A stretch of DNA of 64,000 bases from JBEKCD01 sp050015055 (GCA_050015055.1 JBEKCD010000005.1:191115-255114); one strand, 5' to 3'. Shown: positions 51,433-60,179, counted from the stretch's first letter. Translations and numbers: made by a program. Notes: generated by a model from the sequence alone, not told the origin.

Positions 51433-52664
51433 TGGTTTACCAGACAAATCCAAGCCTGTCCTTCACTTCGTTCAAGGAGACGCTGGCTGGACATTTCGCC
51501 GGGGTCGGAGGCCTAATTGCAGGTCTCATAGTTGCTTGGCAGCTTGGTGTGTTCCACACTGTTCCGTGGGCTATCGCCCTCTATCCGACTGTGTTGACGG
51601 CTAAATCCGTGATAAGCGGCACGTTCAGCGGGCGATTGAACACTGCATTGCACATCGGGACTCTTTCCCCGAGATTCTCTGGGAACATGGGATTTGTGGG
51701 TCGAACGTTTCAGCGTGCACTGGCCTTGACCATGGTGACAAGTGTTGTAATGAGCATCGTTTCGACCATCTTAGGGAGCCTGTTCTGGGGGATTACCCCC
51801 GCAAACTTTTCAGACGTCTTGACAGTTGTTGTTGCGACGATGAGTCTGGGATTGACTCTCTACTTTTTCACGTTATCTGTCACGTTCACTGCCTTCAAGA
51901 AGGGTTTGGACTTGGACAGTGTTGCATATCCAATCGTTGCTACGATTGCAGATGTTTTCATAACAGTCTGCTATGCTATTGCAGTCAATCTCTACTTCAA
52001 ATTCGGCTACACGGGAAAATACGCCGTTCTCTTAATCGCGATTGTTCCCGCAGTGTTGGTTCTTTATTCTTTTTCCCGCGGCGTCCATGAGATAGGGTTC
52101 TCCAAAACCATTAAGACGTCCATCTTGGCTCTGATGCTTGTGGCGGTAATTGCCAGTGTCACGGGGACGATTTTGCAAGAAATTAATGTTGGTGCAGCTC
52201 TTTGGATCGGGGGTCGCGCTCTTTATCCTGCTTCGCTTTTTGCTGCTTACCCCGCTCTTATTGAACTGGTGGGCGATGTTGCTCTGGTGATAGGGTCCAC
52301 TGCCACAACGAGGCTTGTACTTGGATTGCTCGAACCCCGCTTTTCTGCCATGAAGAACCACGCGATGCAGATTCTTGGTGCTTGGGCGGCTTCGGCGGTT
52401 GCGTCCATTCCCCTTTCGGCGGCATCTCTGTTCCTAACCGGTGCGTTTGGGCTTCCCGCTTTCTACGTTCTGACTTCCGCGTTGCTTGCGACAAACGCGT
52501 TCGCACTTGTCGCTATGACGCTAGTATCTTATGCACTTGCAATATTGACTTTCAAGAAAGGTTTGGACCCTGACCATCTGGTCATTCCGATAGAAAGTGC
52601 ACTCGCCGGCACCATAACGTCAACGGCTTTGCTTGCCGCATTGTTCTTGCTAACCCACTCCTGA
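51429..52664 (+). CDS. MgtE/SLC41-type divalent cation transporter
   Basis: The 411-residue protein has two homologous membrane halves, each with about five helices. LYPTVLTAKSVISGTFSGRL and AYPALIELVGDVALVIGSTA are the MgtE-type entry helices; GLDLDSVAYPIVATIAD and GLDPDHLVIPIESALAGT are the paired D-P loops. The first keeps the Asp that binds Mg2+, the second has Gly. No cytoplasmic N or CBS domains are present, as in archaeal and SLC41 forms. TTG/ATG start, followed by two PhoU-TrkA_C genes that are probably its regulators. Confidence 0.85.
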   Translation: MMVYQTNPSLSFTSFKETLAGHFAGVGGLIAGLIVAWQLGVFHTVPWAIALYPTVLTAKSVISGTFSGRLNTALHIGTLSPRFSGNMGFVGRTFQRALALTMVTSVVMSIVSTILGSLFWGITPANFSDVLTVVVATMSLGLTLYFFTLSVTFTAFKKGLDLDSVAYPIVATIADVFITVCYAIAVNLYFKFGYTGKYAVLLIAIVPAVLVLYSFSRGVHEIGFSKTIKTSILALMLVAVIASVTGTILQEINVGAALWIGGRALYPASLFAAYPALIELVGDVALVIGSTATTRLVLGLLEPRFSAMKNHAMQILGAWAASAVASIPLSAASLFLTGAFGLPAFYVLTSALLATNAFALVAMTLVSYALAILTFKKGLDPDHLVIPIESALAGTITSTALLAALFLLTHS

Positions 52665-52722
52665 GGGTAGAATTAAAATATTCCTTACGCTCTAGTTTCC
52701 TTCTCGGAGCGACATTAAACAC

Positions 52723-53331
52723 ATGCCCACGTTAGAAAAGGTAAGATACAGGCCTGTACCTGTTCGTGATCTCTTCTTAGAAATGAAAAACTTGTCCGAG
52801 CTGATGATTGACCTGGCTTATTCGGCGGCCCTTTTCAATGATCGGGAACTCGCGGAAGACATCTTGGAGCTTGAGAACCGAGTTGACACGCTGGATTATC
52901 TGCTGGAGATGACGATCATGATCGCGGCAAGAGACGCCCACGATGCGGAAGCACTAGCCGGAGTTTCTGCAGTGGCCTCGGCGGCGGACAAGATTTCGGA
53001 CGCTGCAGCAGACATAGCCGCAATAGTCACGCAAAACATAGGCGTGCATCCGATAGTTAGTCAGGTTTTTGAGAAGGTCGAGGAGCGTTTGATGCAGGCA
53101 AAGGTGAGTGCTGACTCATCACTTGTGGGCAAACGGGTGGGTGAGCTTGATTTGGCGGCGAGAATGGGAGTTGACATCATCGCCCTTCGACGGGACAAGG
53201 ACTGGATCATAAACCCGCAGAAGACTGAGCACATCAGAAGCGGGGATGTCTTGATCGTCCGCGGCGTTCACTCAGGCATCAAACAATTCAAGGAACTCGC
53301 AGAACAGAAATCGCGGAGGGGAGGAGACTGA
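52723..53331 (+). CDS. PhoU-like plus TrkA_C (RCK_C) domain protein 1
   Basis: Residues 20-125 form PhoU-like helices (ELMIDLAYSAALFNDRELAE, AADKISDAAADIAAIVTQNI); residues 130-198 are a TrkA_C/RCK_C domain (SLVGKRVGELDLAARMGVDI, SGDVLIVRGVHSGIKQFKEL). Such proteins gate cation channels and transporters in response to ligands such as cyclic dinucleotides or ions. It lies 58 bases after the MgtE-type gene and one base before a paralogue, so all three form an operon. Confidence 0.85.
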   Translation: MPTLEKVRYRPVPVRDLFLEMKNLSELMIDLAYSAALFNDRELAEDILELENRVDTLDYLLEMTIMIAARDAHDAEALAGVSAVASAADKISDAAADIAAIVTQNIGVHPIVSQVFEKVEERLMQAKVSADSSLVGKRVGELDLAARMGVDIIALRRDKDWIINPQKTEHIRSGDVLIVRGVHSGIKQFKELAEQKSRRGGD

Positions 53332-53332
53332 A

Positions 53333-53911
53333 ATGTCACAGCAGGACCAGGCAAGGTTCGAGGAAATCGTGGAACGGTTGGTTGAGCTTAAGGACACCTC
53401 TGAACTCATGATTGACCTGGCCTACTCCTCATTGTTTCTGAAGAGCAGGGAGCTGGCTGAAGAAGTGCAGAGGCTTGAAGAACACATGGACAAGCTGCAC
53501 ACAGATTTTGAACTGCTCGTCCTTCAAAGCGAGTTCAAAAAAGAGGAAGCAAAGGGCTTTCTGGGACTCATACGGTTGGGAGTGGCAACCGAAAAAATAG
53601 CTGACGCAGCTGCCCAGATATCTGAGGTCGTTTTAAGAGGCATTGAACCCCACCCGGTGTTGCAGCTCAGCATAAGTGAAGCTGAAGAAACAGTTGCTTA
53701 CGTGCCTGTGGCCAAAGACTCTCCGTTAGCGAACAAGACTCTCGTAGAAGCACGGATTCCTGAGGAAACTGGCATGTGGATACTGGCCATAAGAAGAGGC
53801 AACAAGTCCATCAGACCCAAGCCTGACTCCAAAATCGAGGTGGGAGACGTTCTAATCGCCTCAGGCTACGCCGAGGGAGTAGAAGACCTAAAGAAACTGT
53901 CAAAACGATGA
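53333..53911 (+). CDS. PhoU-like plus TrkA_C (RCK_C) domain protein 2
   Basis: This 192-residue paralogue of the preceding gene has the same order of domains: LMIDLAYSSLFLKSRELAEE and KIADAAAQISEVVLRGIEPH, then SPLANKTLVEARIPEETGMW and EVGDVLIASGYAEGVEDLKK. The pair suggests a hetero-oligomeric regulatory ring on the transporter. ATG at 53333 follows GGAGGGGAGGAGACTGAA closely. It is the last gene of the operon. Confidence 0.85.
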   Translation: MSQQDQARFEEIVERLVELKDTSELMIDLAYSSLFLKSRELAEEVQRLEEHMDKLHTDFELLVLQSEFKKEEAKGFLGLIRLGVATEKIADAAAQISEVVLRGIEPHPVLQLSISEAEETVAYVPVAKDSPLANKTLVEARIPEETGMWILAIRRGNKSIRPKPDSKIEVGDVLIASGYAEGVEDLKKLSKR

Positions 53912-54000
53912 CCAACGTTAACGTTCCGTCCTGACCCAGACTACTTATTTTGAATGCACTAACACTATAAACACGGCTCGCCCTCATATTTGACGAGGGA

Positions 54001-54408
54001 TTGATCATCACCACGCAGAAAGAGACAGCGGCCGATATCCAGAGCTACACGTGTTCAAACCCTTCCTGCAGCAAATCGTTCGCAAAACCGTTGAAAGCGG
54101 TAAACCTGTCATTGGAGAACCCTGAACCATACCTTGCATGTCCACATTGCCTCACAGACATCACCACTCAACAAAAACCGTCGATTGCAGAAGCAAGGCC
54201 AGTCTTGGACGCTGAAACCCTGAAAACCGCAAAAGACGGTCTCGAAGAAGAAAAAGCTGCACTGCAGCCGGCAAAGACACTGTGCACGCATCACTTCGGC
54301 TACCTGAGCGAGCGCTCAAGCAAGGAAAAAATACCTGAAGAGTGCATGGCTTGTGCGGAAATAGTCAATTGCATGCTGAAGGCCGTAAGAAGCTGCACGG
54401 GCAACTAG
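54001..54408 (+). CDS. Zinc-ribbon protein, unknown function
   Basis: The 135-residue protein has two CxxC-type pairs in the N-terminal part, CSNPSCSKSF and CPHCLTDI, forming a ribbon that reads like a C-x4-C...C-x2-C site. The C-terminal part has further cysteines in CTHHFGYLSERSSKEKIPEE and CMACAEIVNCM. TTG start at 54001 about 35 bases below an ACTATAAACAC TATA element. The family is seen in archaea but I cannot name a role. It is alone between the transporter operon and a membrane protein. Confidence 0.65.
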   Translation: MIITTQKETAADIQSYTCSNPSCSKSFAKPLKAVNLSLENPEPYLACPHCLTDITTQQKPSIAEARPVLDAETLKTAKDGLEEEKAALQPAKTLCTHHFGYLSERSSKEKIPEECMACAEIVNCMLKAVRSCTGN

Positions 54409-54640
54409 CGCAAATAGAAAATGTCTGCTTAACCTCTAAGAATCTCGAATTGAGCAGACGGGGGCTCCGATTTTCAGACTCAGGTCTTCTCATAGAGAAG
54501 ATTCTCCGCCAGCCGTGGATGTATTTCAAAAGGACGTGTTGGCCCGTGAGCAAATGTTGACTTGGCGTCAGTTAGTTCCGTGATAATGTGTGAGCTGAAA
54601 AAGTTTTCTGGATAAATAGGGGGTCGAGAAGCAGTTGTTG

Positions 54641-55033
54641 CTAAGGTTTCCGTTTCCTTTCGGGTTTCTTTTCTTCTGGCGGTCCCGGAGGATTCTCTTC
54701 AGCAGTTGGTTTCTCCTCTGCCGTCGGCTTTACTTCCTCTGGCGTTGGCTTCTCTTCAACGGTTGTCTTCTGCTCTGTTTCCATTTCGCTCGTGATGTCT
54801 TCAATTGGTTTTGGAGGAGGTGTCGTAGCCATCGTCCAACCTATCCACGCGCCTATCGCGAGTATGGCGATGAACGCTATGAACACTGGAAGCGCAACGA
54901 GCGTGAACGAGAGAGCCCAAATGCGGCCGGCTGTCCAGTATCCCCAGTAGAAAAGTCCTAGAGTGTAGAGTACGCCTACAACCACGCAGACTAGACAGAT
55001 TAATCCGCCGATACCTTGATCTTTGCTAACCAT
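54641..55033 (-). CDS. Small membrane protein with Pro/Glu/Lys-rich tail
   Basis: Two transmembrane helices lie at residues 8-28 (GGLICLVCVVVGVLYTLGLF) and about 44-66 (LVALPVFIAFIAILAIGAWI). After them comes a 60-residue tail of EEKPTPEEVKPT-like repeats ending in basic ERKRKP. Both the tail and the N-terminus are probably cytoplasmic. The composition is like a flexible linker to a partner. No family is recognised. It is upstream of ahcY in reverse order, on the same strand. Confidence 0.65.
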   Translation of the reverse strand: MVSKDQGIGGLICLVCVVVGVLYTLGLFYWGYWTAGRIWALSFTLVALPVFIAFIAILAIGAWIGWTMATTPPPKPIEDITSEMETEQKTTVEEKPTPEEVKPTAEEKPTAEENPPGPPEEKKPERKRKP

Positions 55034-55108
55034 TTTTACATCTCACCACATATTAGCCCTTTTTACGTCTTTAGACCTTTTAAGGTTTACCGTGCTGCGT
55101 GACGATTG

Positions 55109-56365
55109 TTAGGTGGTTCCGGTCTCCCATGTTGCTAGGTAGCGTTTCTGTTCTTCTGTTAACTCGTCTATCTTGATTTCCATCGCGTCGAGCTTTAGCT
55201 TCGCCACTTTTTCGTCGATTTCTTTGGGCACCGTGTAAACTCGCGGTTCCATTCTTTCTGTTTTGGCCAAGTGCTCGGTGCAGAGGGCTTGATTGGCGAA
55301 GGACATGTCCATTACCTCGGACGGGTGGCCCTCCGCCGCGGCGAGGTTCACGAGTCTGCCTTCTGCTAGGAGGTAGAGCCTTCTTCCGTTCTTGAGGGTG
55401 TACTCGTCTAGGTTGGGTCTTATGTTTCTCTTCGACGTTGCGAGTTCTTCAAGGTACTTGGGGTTAACCTCGACGTTGAAGTGTCCGCTGTTGGCCAGCA
55501 GTGCCCCGTCCTTCATCCTCTGCATGTGTTCCTTCCTTATTACGCTCGTGTCGCCCGTGGCGGTTACGAATATGTCCCCCACTGTTGCGGCGTCGGTTAG
55601 TGGCATCACGCGCAGGCCGTTCATGGCTGCTTCGAGCGCCCTTGTGGGGTTCACCTCGGTGACTATGACGTTTGCGCCCATTCCCTGCGCTCTTAGAGCT
55701 ATTCCTCTTCCGCACCAGCCGTAGCCGCAGACGACGAAGTTCTTGCCCGCGAAGAGAACGTTGGTGGCCCTGAGAATGCCGTCCAGGGTGCTTTGGCCGG
55801 TTCCGTAACGGTTGTCGAACAGGTACTTCGTGTATGCATCGTTAACGGCGATTATGGGGTACTTTAGGGCTCCGTCTTTCTCCATGGCCCTCAGCCTCAG
55901 TACGCCGGTTGTGGTTTCTTCGGTGCCGCCCTTGACGCCTTTCAACAGTTCTGACCTCTTGCTGTGCAGGGTGCCCACGAGGTCGGCGCCGTCGTCGAGT
56001 GTGATGAAGGGCTTGGAGTCTAGTACTTTTTCGACGCACCAGTAATACTCTTTAGTGGTTTGGACGCGCCAGGCGAACACCTTGGCTCCTTCTTGGGCCA
56101 GTGCGGCGGCGACGTCGTCCTGTGTTGAGAGGGGGTTGGACCCGCAGAGTGCAACGTTTGCTCCGGCTGAGAGGAAGGTTTCAACGAGGAACCCGGTTTC
56201 TTTGGTTACATGCAGGCAGGCGGCCAGGGATAGACCTTTGAGCGGTTTCTCCTTGGCGAACCTGTTCTTGATTTGCGCGAGGACGGGCATGTGCTTCGAC
56301 GCCCATTCAATCTGTAAACGTCCCTGTGGCGCCAGACTCGCGTCTTTGACCTTGAACTCTTGCAT
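55109..56365 (-). CDS. ahcY: S-adenosylhomocysteine hydrolase
   Basis: The 418-residue enzyme has SLAACLHVTKETGFLVETFL, YPIIAVNDAYTKYLFDNRYG, the NAD-binding GKNFVVCGYGWCGRGIALRA and VFVTATGDTS-like IFVTATGDTSVIRKEHMQRM, LANSGHFNVEV, and the C-terminal LATWETGTT. It hydrolyses S-adenosylhomocysteine to adenosine and homocysteine and recycles the product of methyltransferases. Length is normal for archaea, without the insert of bacterial enzymes. The ATG at 56365 is preceded by array 2 of intergenic repeats. Confidence 0.95.
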   Translation of the reverse strand: MQEFKVKDASLAPQGRLQIEWASKHMPVLAQIKNRFAKEKPLKGLSLAACLHVTKETGFLVETFLSAGANVALCGSNPLSTQDDVAAALAQEGAKVFAWRVQTTKEYYWCVEKVLDSKPFITLDDGADLVGTLHSKRSELLKGVKGGTEETTTGVLRLRAMEKDGALKYPIIAVNDAYTKYLFDNRYGTGQSTLDGILRATNVLFAGKNFVVCGYGWCGRGIALRAQGMGANVIVTEVNPTRALEAAMNGLRVMPLTDAATVGDIFVTATGDTSVIRKEHMQRMKDGALLANSGHFNVEVNPKYLEELATSKRNIRPNLDEYTLKNGRRLYLLAEGRLVNLAAAEGHPSEVMDMSFANQALCTEHLAKTERMEPRVYTVPKEIDEKVAKLKLDAMEIKIDELTEEQKRYLATWETGTT

Positions 56366-56409
56366 GAATGTTTCACTCTCTCTATGTCCATCTGCCGTAT
56401 GCTATATAA

Positions 56410-56975
56410 AACTAAGCGTCACAACATGCGGGTGTATGGCTGTCTCTGTGGCCGCAGGAAGTTTCAAAGTCGACCCGCGGCTTTTCCTGTTTACATTTTT
56501 CGTAATGTTGATTTGTAAGATTGCAATGTTGTGCTGTTCGACCTCCCTTTTTTGTTTGTAATGCAGATGTGATCTGTAACTGTAACAAACGATGAAGAAA
56601 ACAGGCCTGGAACACTGTTCAGAGCCAACGAGTTCCGTTTATTTGTAATGTCAGATGTAATGTTGCAATGTAATTTTCCAGGCCCGTCTCCTTTCTCCGT
56701 AGGCGACGATTGTAATCAATGGCTGTAGTCTGTGGCAATGTTGTTTTGTGCGACCCCCCGGTCTTTGTTGGTAGCAACCGTGGTAATGTTGTGTCGTAAC
56801 AAATCATGGAGAAATTCTGTGAAATTCTATTCTTTCAGAGTCGACCTTTGTCTATCTCGGTAACAACCGTGGTAATGTTGTGTGGTAACAAGTCATGGAG
56901 AAACGGACGCGAGTTCCTTTCTTCAGGGTTGGCTCCCTTTCTTTTTGCACGCATCGGTTGTAATGTTGTTGTGCT
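56410..56975 (-). repeat. Array 2 of degenerate ~75-95 bp intergenic repeats (inverted relative to array 1)
   Basis: About seven copies start near 56495, 56551, 56638, 56709, 56763, 56856 and 56951. On the plus strand each reads ...AACAACCGTGGTAATGTTGT...GTAACAA-TCATGGAGAAA or the variant TTTGTAATGTCAGATGTAATG...AACAAACGATGAAGAAA. GTCGACC/GCGACCC-like spacers recur between copies. Copy 56763-56808 matches the reverse complement of array-1 copy 44055-44100 at nearly every position. The region is noncoding and lies upstream of ahcY (minus) and 0.3 kb before the phosphotransferase gene (plus). Confidence 0.7.
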
Positions 56976-57275
56976 TGTGGCAAAGTTGAAGCAAGTGGGC
57001 GTGAACGTGGGCGCTCAAGTCTGGCAAGGCTGTCGGGGTGTTTGCAGACGTGAAAAGCTGCACTTGTGGTGCTTTTTTTTGAGATTTTGTCGCCGGGGTC
57101 GAGACACGCGAATCTTACTTCGTTACATGTTCAGCGTCATCTGGAGAACCCACTCACCTCTGACTTTTGATGTCGAAGTGGCATGTGTGCTTCGGTGACT
57201 TGTTCATGGATGCGTCGCACTTGTCGCTATGTTTTTAACCAGTGTCTGACACCTTTTTGGTTTTGGTGAGGTTTC
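56976..57275. other. Upstream region of the phosphotransferase gene
   Basis: The 300 bases after array 2 contain no gene with a good start. TTTTTAACC near 57231-57240 and a GGTGAGG ribosome-binding site before the TTG at 57276 probably serve the following gene. Confidence 0.4.
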
Positions 57276-58367
57276 TTGCTAGAGTTGAAGGTTGAACGTG
57301 TGCGGCAGTACCTTTCGGACGTTTACAAGGGGTCAGTGGAGGTTTCTCGAATCGCTCCAATAGGTGGAACTGAAGGCTCGGCGCAATTGAAGGGTTTCGG
57401 CTATGGCGTGCCATACTTGGTTGAGTTCACCGTCAATGGAGAGCCTAGACGGGTGGTTTTGGAGACGATGAAGCCCGGGGGATTTGGGCATGACCATTTC
57501 GCTGACCGCGCAGCGGTTCTCCTGATGCAGCATTCAACGTTTAACAGGTTGCCCCGGCACGTGCGTTCGGTTGATGTGGGCTCGTTCGCCAGTGATTGTG
57601 AGACGCTCAGGTCGCTTGGTGATTGTTGTGAGTTCTTCATCGTAACCGCGTTCATCGATGGAGTGCTCTATCACCGTGACTTGGACAGGATTAGGGTCGC
57701 GAATACCCTCAGCAGCTTGGACGAGGAGCGCTGTTTGGCTCTGTCTGACTATCTTGGTGGGATTCACTCGGTTAAGAAGAGGGATTCGCCCGGACTTTAT
57801 GTTAGGCGTGTTCGTGATCTGCTGGGCCACGGTGAGGAAATCTTTGGTTTGACGGACAGCTATCCGGGCGGGTTAGCGTACGCCGATGAAAGATTCTTTG
57901 TCAACTTCGAGAAGAAATGCGTGGAGTGGCGCTGGCAACTCAAACATATGACTCACAGGCTGTCGCAGGTGCATGGAGACTTTCATCCATGGAACGTCAT
58001 GTTCCGGCAGGGCTCAGACTTCACTGTGCTAGACCGTAGCAGGGGCGAGTGGGGTGAACCCGCGGACGACGTGAGCACCATGACAATAAACTACCTTTTC
58101 TACTCCCTGCAGTCCCTCGGAGAGATGACCGGACCATTCAAGAGGCTGTTCCTGCTCTTCTGGCGGAGCTATCTGGACAAGACAGGCGACCAAGAAATCC
58201 TGAAAGTGGTCCAGCCCTTCTACGCTTGGCGCAGTCTCGTTCTAGCTTCGCCCCTCTGGTACCCGCAATTGCCGACAAAAGTGCGCAAACAGATTCTAAG
58301 GTTCGCAACCAGAGTGCTCGACGCCGAAAGCTTCGACTTTGAAAAGGTGGGGTCCTATCTGACGTAG
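57276..58367 (+). CDS. Aminoglycoside-phosphotransferase-like kinase
   Basis: The 363-residue protein has the APH/choline-kinase fold: an N-lobe (residues 1-120) with FGYGVPYLVEFTVNGEPRRV, then the catalytic loop VHGDFHPWNVMF (233-244) and the Mg-binding TVLDRSRGEWGEPADDVSTM (Asp253). It phosphorylates a small molecule rather than an antibiotic in most environmental relatives. The substrate is unknown. TTG start with GGTGAGG upstream. The canonical APH N-lobe lysine is not obvious. Confidence 0.75.
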   Translation: MLELKVERVRQYLSDVYKGSVEVSRIAPIGGTEGSAQLKGFGYGVPYLVEFTVNGEPRRVVLETMKPGGFGHDHFADRAAVLLMQHSTFNRLPRHVRSVDVGSFASDCETLRSLGDCCEFFIVTAFIDGVLYHRDLDRIRVANTLSSLDEERCLALSDYLGGIHSVKKRDSPGLYVRRVRDLLGHGEEIFGLTDSYPGGLAYADERFFVNFEKKCVEWRWQLKHMTHRLSQVHGDFHPWNVMFRQGSDFTVLDRSRGEWGEPADDVSTMTINYLFYSLQSLGEMTGPFKRLFLLFWRSYLDKTGDQEILKVVQPFYAWRSLVLASPLWYPQLPTKVRKQILRFATRVLDAESFDFEKVGSYLT

Positions 58368-58459
58368 CTGGTGCACACGGCTTGACAAGACCGCGAGGAT
58401 ATATCGGCAGCCGTACTAAAGGATAAATATTCTTTGCCACCTAACCTCTTTGTTGGTTG

Positions 58460-58585
58460 GTGCCCAGCTTGAAGGTTGAAGCTCCCGATGATCTCGAAAA
58501 AAAGCTCAAACAGGTAGGCTACTCTGACGACGCAGCTAAGGAAATTCTAAAATGGTACAAGAAGAACAACGATAGAAAGACATGA
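58460..58585 (+). CDS. 41-residue helical protein coupled to the DUF123-kinase gene
   Basis: A GTG at 58460 opens a frame whose product includes KVEAPDDLEKKLKQVGYSDD and AAKEILKWYKKNNDRKT, a charged two-helix protein. The stop TGA overlaps the next gene's ATG (ATGA). TATA-like TAAATATTC lies about 30 bases upstream of the start. The frame has coding-like codon use and the coupled junction is good evidence. It is shorter than usual annotation cut-offs. The function is unknown; UBA-like helices could fit. Confidence 0.65.
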   Translation: MPSLKVEAPDDLEKKLKQVGYSDDAAKEILKWYKKNNDRKT

Positions 58586-59565
58586 AAGGAATCTACATTC
58601 TCCTGATATCCATCGCCAAAGACATCAGCATAAGCGTGGGCGCCCTGGGCGGCAGGGATTTTCAGGAAGGTCTCTACGTTTATGTCGGTTCGGCCCAGAA
58701 CAATCTGGAAAAAAGAGTGAAGCGGCACCTCAGAAAGACGAGGCGGAAGTATTGGCACATCGACTATCTACTAAGCAATCGCCACGCAAAAGTCGTTAGG
58801 GTTTTCTACAGAGAAGCTGGAAAGCTTGAAGAGTGCAGGGTTGCAGCGAGACTTTGTGAAGTTGCCACTCCGATAAGAGGCTTCGGCTCATCAGACTGTG
58901 CGTGCAAAGGCCATCTTTTCGGAATCGAAGCCCGCGATTATTTAAATGAATTCACGAGTAAAGTAGGGTTGAAGCCTTTGAGCAGGATGGTCCCGAGGAT
59001 GAAGACTGGTTGGTGTGTTTGGATTACCGGCCTGCCTGGTAGCGGCAAATCCACTGTTTCAGGGGCCTTGCTTGAGCTTCTAGAGAAAGACAGCGTGCAC
59101 GCTCAGCGGTTGTCTTCAGACGCTCTGCGCAAGGTTCTAACTCCGAAGCCGTCGTATTCGCTTGAAGAGCGGGACTTGGTCTATGCGACGCTGGTGTACA
59201 TCGCTGAGCTTCTGACGCAGAACGGTGTCAACGTGGTGATCGACGCGACTGGCAATCTGAGGCGTTACCGCGAGAACGCCAGGAAGAGAATCTCATCGTT
59301 CACTGAGGTCTATCTGGAATGTCCATTAGAGGCCTGCATGCAGCGCGAAGCCGTGAGGGCTGGAACCTACCACGCGCCGAGGCGGATTTATGAGCGGGCT
59401 GGAGAGGGCAAGGCGCCGAATGTGCCTGGAGTGGGGCAACCGTACGAGCCGTCTTCAAATCCTGAGATAGCATTGGATACGACGAAGTATTCGCCTATGG
59501 AATCCGCCCGGAAAGTGTTGGAGAGAATACCGCGTGCTGAGGCTAGCGGGAAGGGCGGGGTCTAG
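58582..59565 (+). CDS. DUF123 (GIY-YIG-like) and APS-kinase-like fusion protein
   Basis: Residues 1-120 match DUF123: KGIYILLISIAKDISISVGA, GLYVYVGSAQNNLEKRVKRH, RRKYWHIDYLLSNRHAK and a C-terminal FGSSDCACKGHLFG, a GIY-YIG-related fold. Residues 143-320 are an adenylylsulfate-kinase-like P-loop kinase: WITGLPGSGKSTVSGALLEL, DALRKVLTPKPSYSLEERD, VNVVIDATGNLRRYRENARK and EVYLECPLEACMQREA. APS kinase makes PAPS; family members with relaxed residues phosphorylate other substrates. Sulfate-assimilation genes are absent nearby. The fusion is unusual. It overlaps the small ORF by four bases. Confidence 0.8.
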   Translation: MKGIYILLISIAKDISISVGALGGRDFQEGLYVYVGSAQNNLEKRVKRHLRKTRRKYWHIDYLLSNRHAKVVRVFYREAGKLEECRVAARLCEVATPIRGFGSSDCACKGHLFGIEARDYLNEFTSKVGLKPLSRMVPRMKTGWCVWITGLPGSGKSTVSGALLELLEKDSVHAQRLSSDALRKVLTPKPSYSLEERDLVYATLVYIAELLTQNGVNVVIDATGNLRRYRENARKRISSFTEVYLECPLEACMQREAVRAGTYHAPRRIYERAGEGKAPNVPGVGQPYEPSSNPEIALDTTKYSPMESARKVLERIPRAEASGKGGV

Positions 59566-60179
59566 CCGCGGTTTTTGACATAATATAGAACGGCGTCCGC
59601 CTGTTCCTTTGAAATATGCTTGCTCTTGAGAAGAGAGTTGACCATTTCGGATATCCCTGCAAGAGCATGGACTTTGTAGCCTGCGTTTTCAAGGTTTTCT
59701 CTCCCGCCTTGTTCTCTGTCGACGACAACCATGATGTTTTCGACTTTGGCCCCCAGCTGTTCGAGAGGCTTGATTCCCTCCAGCTTGGACAGTCCCTCGC
59801 TAACTACATCGTCAAAGAACAGCACGTGCTCGTCTCTCGCGACCTCTGCCCCTGCAATCCTTCCAGTTGCTCCATACGTCTTCTCCTCTTTCCTTACCAC
59901 GGTGCACGGCAAACCTGTCCGACAGCCGATGCTCGCCAATAACAGGGCGCCTTTCAGCTCAATCGAGGCAAGCTTATCTATTCTGGTTGAAGCTGCAAGT
60001 CGCTTTATGCTGCTTGCGGCGATGTCCGCGATGGTGCAAAGATCTTCTGGAGAGGAAAGCAGACATCCCAGGTCAATGTAGTACGGGCTGAGAGCCCCGG
60101 ACTTGATGCGAAAACTGCCAAACTTCAAGCAGCCCGAACTGTACAGAGCGTTTCCAACTTCAGACGCGTTGCCACTCAT
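59562..60179 (-). CDS. pyrE: Orotate phosphoribosyltransferase
   Basis: The 205-residue protein has FGSFRIKSGALSPYYIDLGC, VRKEEKTYGATGRIAGAEVA and the PRPP-binding VLFFDDVVSEGLSKLEGIKP with DD followed by a serine-rich turn. It transfers orotate to PRPP to form OMP in pyrimidine synthesis. SEGLS replaces the more common TTGGS of OPRT PRPP loops. ATG at 60179. It is convergent with the fusion protein gene, overlapping by four bases. Confidence 0.85.
   Translation of the reverse strand: MSGNASEVGNALYSSGCLKFGSFRIKSGALSPYYIDLGCLLSSPEDLCTIADIAASSIKRLAASTRIDKLASIELKGALLLASIGCRTGLPCTVVRKEEKTYGATGRIAGAEVARDEHVLFFDDVVSEGLSKLEGIKPLEQLGAKVENIMVVVDREQGGRENLENAGYKVHALAGISEMVNSLLKSKHISKEQADAVLYYVKNRG

Noticed and set aside
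51305..51604. A 99-codon frame with a hydrophobic stretch overlapping the transporter start
   Set aside because: It runs out of frame through the transporter, whose own frame carries the recognisable MgtE signatures.
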